50,893 bases of DNA from Halodesulfovibrio sp. Its GTDB lineage: Bacteria; Desulfobacterota; Desulfovibrionia; Desulfovibrionales; Desulfovibrionaceae. How positions within the stretch are numbered: position 1 is the first letter of the stretch; every line of letters begins with the position of its first letter. The notes below the pieces were generated by a model. That model saw only the letters and a list, made by a program, of their open reading frames with translations, was not told the origin of the DNA and ran no database searches. The position numbers and the translations under genes were made by a program. Of the stretch, positions 45,534-50,893 are shown piece after piece. The stretch is from assembly GCF_025210605.1 (NCBI RefSeq), contig NZ_JAOARI010000030.1:1-50893 (forward strand), read 5' to 3'.

Positions 45534-45816
45534 ATTTATTCCTTGTGGGCACTTTTTTCCGTCACCCGCCTTCTATGTTTAATTATACAAAATCGATGCC
45601 AAGTGGTTTCAAGCACATTATCGTATCATTATATATACGCAAACATCTCGATAACCACTGAGTTAGGCTTGTAATGAAGTCTTAACAAAAAGAAAAGAGA
45701 AAGAACCCTCATTTTTGGCACACTCTATGCTTTATTCACAGTAATTCTAAATTTCACCTCTCGTGTGGCAAATTTTTCCGCCGCCTTCTTAGGAAAGAAC
45801 ACACTTGGAGGTTTAT

Positions 45817-46416
45817 ATGGAAACTACTATTATTGCGAGACAGCCTGCTGCTCCTACTCAGTGCACCACAACCGCTAAAAACAATACAGCGGATGAGCGT
45901 CTTGTTAAATTATGCCTTGAGGGTAACCAAACCGCATGGAATCGTTTTGTGGCTGATTACAGCGCTATCATCAATCATGCAGTATCATGGACTCTGAATC
46001 ATCATGGTGCATCAACAGCCGCAAAGGATGATGTTGTACAGGACATTTTTTTCCGCCTCATTAAATCTGAATGCAAACTCTTACAAAGCTGGGATAGCTC
46101 ACGCGGTAGTTTAAAGACATGGCTTGCGGTTGTATCCCGAAGCGCAGCTATTGATTTCATCCGGACAGACCGCACTTATTTATATGATGCAATTGACGAG
46201 CAGCCAGAACTTAGCACAGAGATGTCAAACCTGCTTGATCTTCCGGAAGTGCCATTTCACATTCTTTCAACTCGGCAAAAAAGTGTTCTTCGATGCTTAT
46301 ACGGAGAGGAGCTTACCGCAGTAGAGGCTGCACAAAAGCTCGACATCCATCCTCAGACTGTTCGCAGCATCCACCACACGGCTCTACAAAAGCTTCGTGC
46401 GACCATGTTTCATTAA
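45817..46416 (+). CDS. RNA polymerase sigma factor, sigma-70 family, ECF-like
   Basis: This sigma factor of about 199 residues has region 2 (about 28-100, with DDVVQDIFFRLIKS and SSRGSLKTWLAVVSRSAAIDFIR, as in ECF sigma factors) and region 4 (about 140-195, with LSTRQKSVLRCLYGEELTAVEAAQKLDI and a VRSIHHTALQKLR helix). Region 3 is missing, as expected. I start it at ATG 45817, with GGAGG 6 bases upstream; the TTG at 45805 lies inside this binding site. No anti-sigma gene follows, which is unusual for an ECF factor. A terminator follows at once. Confidence 0.88.
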   Translation: METTIIARQPAAPTQCTTTAKNNTADERLVKLCLEGNQTAWNRFVADYSAIINHAVSWTLNHHGASTAAKDDVVQDIFFRLIKSECKLLQSWDSSRGSLKTWLAVVSRSAAIDFIRTDRTYLYDAIDEQPELSTEMSNLLDLPEVPFHILSTRQKSVLRCLYGEELTAVEAAQKLDIHPQTVRSIHHTALQKLRATMFH

Positions 46417-46446
46417 AAATTAAACTTCTCGATTACGTCATCTTAC

Positions 46447-46484
46447 AAAAAAAGCTCCTGTTTAATAAAACAGGAGCTTTTTTA
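46447..46484 (+). terminator. Intrinsic terminator of the sigma factor gene
   Basis: AAGCTCCTGTTT and AAACAGGAGCTT form a 12-bp stem around AATA, with T run after and A run before. It lies 30 bases after the sigma factor stop. Confidence 0.92.
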
Positions 46485-46551
46485 CGTTACCGTCAACATA
46501 ACATATTGATATTAAAAATTACTTTGGATTTAAAAATAAAATAATTTTTTT

Positions 46552-46578
46552 TTAATTTTTTTTAAATGAAGACGATAA
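46552..46578 (+). promoter_or_regulatory. Sigma-28-like promoter of flagellin gene 1
   Basis: GACGATAA (46571-46578) matches the sigma-28 -10 GCCGATAA at 7 of 8 bases. TTAA at 46552-46555 sits at the 15-base spacing of the -35 TAAA (3 of 4). The same layout precedes flagellin gene 2. Confidence 0.65.
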
Positions 46579-46590
46579 GATATAATAGTA

Positions 46591-46612
46591 CGGCACTCAT
46601 GGATGAGAGCCG
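46591..46612 (+). promoter_or_regulatory. 5'-UTR hairpin of flagellin gene 1
   Basis: CGGC-A-CTCAT-GG-ATGAG-A-GCCG forms a stem of 4 and 5 pairs split by one A-A mismatch. It lies near the expected 5' end of the mRNA and 40 bases before the start codon. The element is repeated before flagellin gene 2 with changes that keep most pairs, so an RNA role (for example mRNA stability) is plausible. Confidence 0.5.
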
Positions 46613-46652
46613 ATTATAAACTTTATTCAATATCTTCACGGAGGAAGTTATT

Positions 46653-48599
46653 ATGGCTTTAGCAATTAACAACAACCTGATGTCTAACAACGTCACTCGC
46701 AACCTTCAGACGCACTATGGCAAACTCAACCAGTCCACGCAAAGATTATCTTCAGGTCTTCGCGTTAGTTCTGCTTCTGACGACGCAGCAGGTCTCGCAA
46801 TTCGCGAACTGATGCGTGCGGACATTGCTGCTTTAGGTCAGGGAGTTCGCAATGCTAACGACGGTATTTCCATGATCCAAACCGCTGATGGCGCACTCGG
46901 CGTTATTGACGCAAAACTCATTCGCATGAAAGAGCTTGCCGAACAGGCATCATCCGGTACTTACACCGATGTTCAGCGTAAAATGATCAACAAAGAATAC
47001 CAGTTGATGGCTGATGAAATCACTCGAATTGCCTCTGACACTGACTTCAACAGCAGAAAGCTTCTTGCTGGTAGTGGCCAAGACACTAAAGTTGAGCAAA
47101 GTGTTGCACAAGACAGCACTACTAGAACAGCCGAAGCAACCAAAGTTTCTACACATGGTAACACCGAAACATGGAGAAACCAGCAGCTTAAAAAAGAAGC
47201 AGTAACAGGTGACGCCAATATTACAAAAAGCGGCGCCACTGATAAAGACGGTATACAAACCATTGTTGCAAACGGCACTGCAGGCACACTTACTTACGAC
47301 TCAAGAAGTGGTCTGGCAAAAGTTGTAAACAATATCGGAACAACAGCAGCTACAGGCAGCATTGACACTAAGACCGGTGAGGTAAAAGGCCTTACACTTG
47401 CTGCTGGTGGGTCAACAATGGCAGCCGCTGACAACACTTACAAGGGCGCTAACATTAAAATTGAAACTCGCACAGCAGGCGGCGAGTGGAAAGACATCAC
47501 CGCCACCATCACAGCAGCAGGCGTTGACACTGCCAACAACGGGGACGACGTTAGAATCTCTGTTGAACAAGCTGATGGTAGCATAATTCGTGATGCATTT
47601 ACAAATAATGCCAACAAATTCACCTTAAAAAAGACAGCTGCTGATACATTTACAATTGAAACAACAGCGGCATCTAACACCTCTATTCAGGTAAAATCAG
47701 AAGTTGCGGCATCAAAAACATTTGAGCACACTGCACAGTCTGGATTAACAGTCACTACAGATGCAGTAACACATTTCGAAAATAACTCCGCGTCTGTATC
47801 AGGTGCAACAGCTGAGTTAACTCACAATGCTCGAACTGGGAAGATTGACGGTATCAAAACCGTTGAATCCGAACTCAAAAACAGCTACGGAACAGAGAAA
47901 AAACCAGTTCAAGACTACAAAATTGAAGTCTTTAACGAAAAAACAAACTCTTGGGATGAAGTTGTTCTTGGTGGAAAAGACGGTGACACTGTTGACATCA
48001 TGGACGACGCAAACAAATTCCGCATCACCGCTGAATATGCTGACGGCCAGAAAACCCGCGATACCATTTCCAACAACACTGGTGGCCGTTTCACACTCAC
48101 CAAGACAAGCAATGGTCTTGACATTGGCATGAAAACTGGCTCAGAAGCACAAAAATCTTCAACTCAACTGGAAGTTAAATCCGAAGATTTAGTCACAGTT
48201 AGCTTGCACTTCGGGGCGAGCAGCCAGGAAACAGATAGCTACGATACTGAAATCAATACAGCAACTGCAAAAGCTCTCGGTGTTGGACAAGAAGCAGGAG
48301 ACAACATCGAAACTCAAGAAAATGCTAGAAAAGCATTGGAAAACATCACAGTTGCAATCAGTAAAAAAGATGAAATTCGTGCACAGCTTGGTTCAACCCA
48401 GAACCGCCTGACAGCTACCATTGAAAACATCTCTATCCAGAAAGAAAACCTTCAGGCTGCTGAGTCCCGCATCTCTGATGTAGACGTAGCGACTGAAATG
48501 ACTGAATTCAATAAGCAGCAGATTCTTGCTAACGCAGCAGTATCCATGCTTTCTCAGGCAAACAACTTGCCAAAAATGGCTCAGAAACTTCTTGGCTAA
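46653..48599 (+). CDS. Flagellin (long form, 648 residues)
   Basis: Flagellin is the filament subunit exported through the flagellar type III system. The conserved D0/D1 parts are at about 1-140 (MALAINNNLMSNNVTRNLQ, QRLSSGLRVSSASDDAAGLAI) and 545-648 (ending NNLPKMAQKLLG). The middle, about 141-545, is a surface-exposed variable region with an internal duplication: residues of about 211-351 and 386-511 align (KIETRTAGGEWKDI versus KIEVFNEKTNSWDEV, then NKFTLKKT versus GRFTLTKT). GGAGGA stands 8 bases before the ATG. A near-copy follows at 49031. The sigma-28-like promoter fits late flagellar control. Confidence 0.97.
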   Translation: MALAINNNLMSNNVTRNLQTHYGKLNQSTQRLSSGLRVSSASDDAAGLAIRELMRADIAALGQGVRNANDGISMIQTADGALGVIDAKLIRMKELAEQASSGTYTDVQRKMINKEYQLMADEITRIASDTDFNSRKLLAGSGQDTKVEQSVAQDSTTRTAEATKVSTHGNTETWRNQQLKKEAVTGDANITKSGATDKDGIQTIVANGTAGTLTYDSRSGLAKVVNNIGTTAATGSIDTKTGEVKGLTLAAGGSTMAAADNTYKGANIKIETRTAGGEWKDITATITAAGVDTANNGDDVRISVEQADGSIIRDAFTNNANKFTLKKTAADTFTIETTAASNTSIQVKSEVAASKTFEHTAQSGLTVTTDAVTHFENNSASVSGATAELTHNARTGKIDGIKTVESELKNSYGTEKKPVQDYKIEVFNEKTNSWDEVVLGGKDGDTVDIMDDANKFRITAEYADGQKTRDTISNNTGGRFTLTKTSNGLDIGMKTGSEAQKSSTQLEVKSEDLVTVSLHFGASSQETDSYDTEINTATAKALGVGQEAGDNIETQENARKALENITVAISKKDEIRAQLGSTQNRLTATIENISIQKENLQAAESRISDVDVATEMTEFNKQQILANAAVSMLSQANNLPKMAQKLLG

Positions 48600-48629
48600 T
48601 ACGCCTTAGTTCTCTTACATGCTAGCCTA

Positions 48630-48668
48630 CCCCCTGTCTCGAATGAGACAGGGGGTCTTCTTTTTTAT
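48630..48668 (+). terminator. Intrinsic terminator of flagellin gene 1
   Basis: CCCCCTGTCTC and GAGACAGGGGG form a perfect 11-bp stem around GAAT, followed by TCTTCTTTTTT. It lies 30 bases after the stop. Confidence 0.93.
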
Positions 48669-48929
48669 TGCACGGTACAACGGCAAAAGGAGAACAACAT
48701 CTGATAACATTTATTAGATAACACTTTCCCACAAAATAACTACAGCTCATTATGTTGTTTTAAAATCACTATCAAAACATCAGCTATACTGTCTTAATAC
48801 TCTGAATTTACTACTTTAAAACCTGAGACACATCTTTTTTGTTTGATTAACAAAAAGTTTTACTTTAAAACTTTTAAACGTGATTTTTATATCAATTTCA
48901 ATAATCAATAAAAAAAATACTATTTTCCT

Positions 48930-48956
48930 TAAACCTTTTCCAACGATAGACGATTA
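48930..48956 (+). promoter_or_regulatory. Sigma-28-like promoter of flagellin gene 2
   Basis: TAAA at 48930-48933, a 15-base spacer, and GACGATTA (6 of 8 to GCCGATAA) match the sigma-28 layout. The site lines up with the promoter of flagellin gene 1 at nearly the same distance from the hairpin and ATG. Confidence 0.65.
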
Positions 48957-48968
48957 GGTACATAACAC

Positions 48969-48988
48969 GGCGCTCATGGATGAGAGTC
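48969..48988 (+). promoter_or_regulatory. 5'-UTR hairpin of flagellin gene 2
   Basis: CTCAT-GG-ATGAG is kept unchanged from the first flagellin leader. The outer part pairs GGC with GTC through a G-T wobble where the first copy has G-C. It lies 42 bases before the ATG. Confidence 0.45.
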
Positions 48989-49030
48989 AAAAACCTAATA
49001 TTATTTAATATCTTCACGGAGGAAGTTATT

Positions 49031-50893
49031 ATGGCTTTAGCAATTAACAACAACTTGATGTCTAACAACGTTACCCGTAACCTCCAGACACATTACGGTA
49101 AGCTTAATAAATCTACCCAGCGCTTGTCTTCCGGTCTTCGTGTTAGCTCTGCTTCAGATGATGCAGCAGGTCTCGCAATCCGCGAACTCATGCGTGCTGA
49201 TATAGCCGCCCTTGGTCAAGGTGTTCGAAACGCTAACGACGGTGTCTCCATGATTCAAACAGCTGATGGAGCACTCGGTGTTATTGACGCAAAACTCATC
49301 CGTATGAAAGAGCTTGCCGAACAGGCATCCTCCGGAACATATACTGACGTTCAACGTAAAATGATCAATAAAGAATACCAGTTGATGGCAGACGAAATTA
49401 CGCGTATCGCCTCTGACACTGACTTCAACGGCAGAAAGCTTCTAGCAGGAAGCGGCCAAGAAACTAAAGTTGAACAAAGCGTTGCCCAAAATGGAGGTTC
49501 CCGCGAAGCAAATACTGTTTCGACCTATGGCAACACCGAAACATGGAGAAACCAACAGCTTAAAAACGAAGCTGTGACTGAAAGTACACATGTCAAAAAA
49601 AGTGGCCCCTCCGATAAAAACGGTATCCAAACTGTAACTTCTGACGGCACAATCGACACACTCACTTACAAATCAAGAAGTGGGCTTGCGACAGTTGTTA
49701 ACAGTATGAAAGCCGCAATTGATACAGGTACTATTGACACAAAGACTGGAGAAATAAAAGACATCGACCTTTCTGCAACAGGTTCGACTATGGCTGCTGC
49801 ATCAAACGTTTATAAAGGTGCTAACGTTATAATTGAAACCCGCACATCTGGTGGCGAATGGAAGGACATCACTGCCACCATCACTGCCGCAGGCACTGCA
49901 ACTGCAACTGCAGGTGACGAGGTAAGAATTACAGTAGAAAGCAACGATGGGGAATTACTTCGTGACACATTCACAAACACCTCCAGCAAATTCACCTTAA
50001 AAAAAGCTGCACCCAACCACTTTACAATCGAAACAGCCACAGCCTCTACCACAGCAATTCAGGTACACTCTGAAGTCGCAGCAACAAAAGCATTTGAACA
50101 CACTGCACAGTCTGGCTTAACAGTTACTACGGATGCAGTGACTCATTTTGAAGACAACTCTGCATCTGTCGCTGGTGCAAAAGCTGAGTTTACCCATAAT
50201 ATTAAAACAGGAAAAATCACCGACATCAAATCTGTTGAATCTGAGCTTAAGAATACTTACGGCACAGAAAAAAAACCAGTTCAAGATTACAAAATAGAAG
50301 TCTTCAATGACGAAACAAACACTTGGGATGAAGTTGTTCTTGGTGAAAAAACTGGTTCCACAGTTGACATCATGGATGACGCTAACAAATTCCGCATCAC
50401 TGCAGAGTATGCTGATGGTCAAAAAACCCGCGACACTATTTCCAACAACACTGGTGGTCGATTTACACTCACCAAGACAAACAACGGTCTTTCCATTGGC
50501 ATGAAAAGTGGTTCAGAAGCACAAAAATCTTCAACTCAATTGGAAGTTAAATCCGAAGATTTAGTAACAGTTAGCCTGCACTTTGGAACAAGCAGTCAAG
50601 AAACAGATAGTTACGATGCTGAGATCAACACCGCTACAGCAAAATCTCTTGGTGTTGGACAAGAAGCAGGTGACAATATCGAAACTCAAGAAAATGCTAG
50701 AAAGGCTTTGGAAAATATCACAGTTGCAATTAGCAAAAAAGATGAAATCCGTGCTCAACTCGGCTCTACCCAGAACCGCCTGACCGCTACTATTGAAAAC
50801 ATCTCTATCCAGAAAGAAAACCTTCAGGCTGCTGAATCACGCATTTCTGATGTAGATGTCGCAACTGAAATGACTGAATTCAACAAGCAGCAG
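49031..50893 (+). CDS. Flagellin, second copy, cut by the window end
   Basis: The 621 codons present form one open frame with the same start (MALAINNNLMSNNVTRNLQ) and layout as the gene at 46653. The window ends after ...EMTEFNKQQ, about 26 residues before the expected C-terminus. N-terminal 140 and C-terminal residues are almost the same as in the first gene, while the middle part differs at many places and has small length changes. GGAGGA precedes the ATG by 8 bases. It carries its own sigma-28-like promoter and a hairpin leader, so the two genes can be transcribed separately. Confidence 0.96.
   Translation, partial: MALAINNNLMSNNVTRNLQTHYGKLNKSTQRLSSGLRVSSASDDAAGLAIRELMRADIAALGQGVRNANDGVSMIQTADGALGVIDAKLIRMKELAEQASSGTYTDVQRKMINKEYQLMADEITRIASDTDFNGRKLLAGSGQETKVEQSVAQNGGSREANTVSTYGNTETWRNQQLKNEAVTESTHVKKSGPSDKNGIQTVTSDGTIDTLTYKSRSGLATVVNSMKAAIDTGTIDTKTGEIKDIDLSATGSTMAAASNVYKGANVIIETRTSGGEWKDITATITAAGTATATAGDEVRITVESNDGELLRDTFTNTSSKFTLKKAAPNHFTIETATASTTAIQVHSEVAATKAFEHTAQSGLTVTTDAVTHFEDNSASVAGAKAEFTHNIKTGKITDIKSVESELKNTYGTEKKPVQDYKIEVFNDETNTWDEVVLGEKTGSTVDIMDDANKFRITAEYADGQKTRDTISNNTGGRFTLTKTNNGLSIGMKSGSEAQKSSTQLEVKSEDLVTVSLHFGTSSQETDSYDAEINTATAKSLGVGQEAGDNIETQENARKALENITVAISKKDEIRAQLGSTQNRLTATIENISIQKENLQAAESRISDVDVATEMTEFNKQQ

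Larger units (their letters stand above)
48600..49030. other. Intergenic region between the two flagellin genes
   Basis: A strong terminator (48630-48668) is followed by about 260 AT-rich bases in which I see no gene, then the sigma-28-like promoter and 5' leader of flagellin gene 2. Confidence 0.7.

Overview
The window looks like chromosomal DNA of a sulfate-reducing member of the Desulfovibrionales, most like the marine Halodesulfovibrio/Desulfovibrio group. This is an inference from gene content: an anaerobic glycerol-3-phosphate dehydrogenase GlpAB, a four-gene 2-oxoacid:ferredoxin oxidoreductase, a DnaJ-CbpM-ClpB chaperone operon and tandem polar-type flagellins with sigma-28-like promoters. 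No rRNA, transposase, integrase or prophage gene was seen.

Layout. 1-2847: four identical tRNA-Pro(UGG) genes, one before and three after a DUF554 membrane protein gene and a pcp peptidase gene; the last three lie on a 258-bp tandem repeat. 3046-13981: a complete type I-F CRISPR-Cas system, all on the minus strand: cas1, CRISPR array 2, the cas2-3 fusion, csy1, csy2, csy3, cas6f, then CRISPR array 1. Array 2 sits between cas1 and cas2-3, which is not the usual order. The two leaders share motifs at the same distance from the first repeat, including an IHF-like site that is perfect in leader 1 and degenerate in leader 2. 14355-21663: a secreted cyclophilin, the dnaJ(cbpA)-cbpM-clpB operon, a threonine aldolase and a GT4 glycosyltransferase. 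22083-25803: the PhoH / 7TM-HD phosphohydrolase / YbeY operon. 26207-29009: a 3D-domain protein, a 52-residue zinc-ribbon protein, an MFS transporter and a DJ-1/PfpI protein. 29138-33547: the glpA-glpB-glpK glycerol operon, without glpC. 33950-35758: a protein joining a FakA-like DAK2 kinase to a FakB-like DegV domain. 35919-40688: a TetR-regulated RND efflux operon. 40830-44245: a small conserved-looking protein and the korDABC-type operon. 44823-46416: an orphan OmpR-family response regulator divergent from an ECF-like sigma factor. 46653-50893: two near-duplicate long flagellin genes, the second cut by the window end.

How parts work together. The I-F genes are a full set: adaptation (Cas1 and Cas2-3), surveillance complex (Csy1-3, Cas6f) and target destruction (Cas2-3). 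Cas6f keeps H29 and S148, and the repeats form the expected hairpin on the minus strand, so the system looks intact. Glycerol enters central metabolism through GlpK and GlpAB. The Kor-type enzyme links 2-oxoacids to ferredoxin. Most operons end in clear intrinsic terminators, several of them bidirectional between convergent genes.

I did not find a wholly novel system. The most unusual points are the I-F gene/array order with its paired leaders, the tRNA-Pro tandem amplification, the FakA-FakB-like fusion, the unannotated zinc-ribbon gene, and the internally duplicated flagellins with a conserved 5'-end RNA hairpin.
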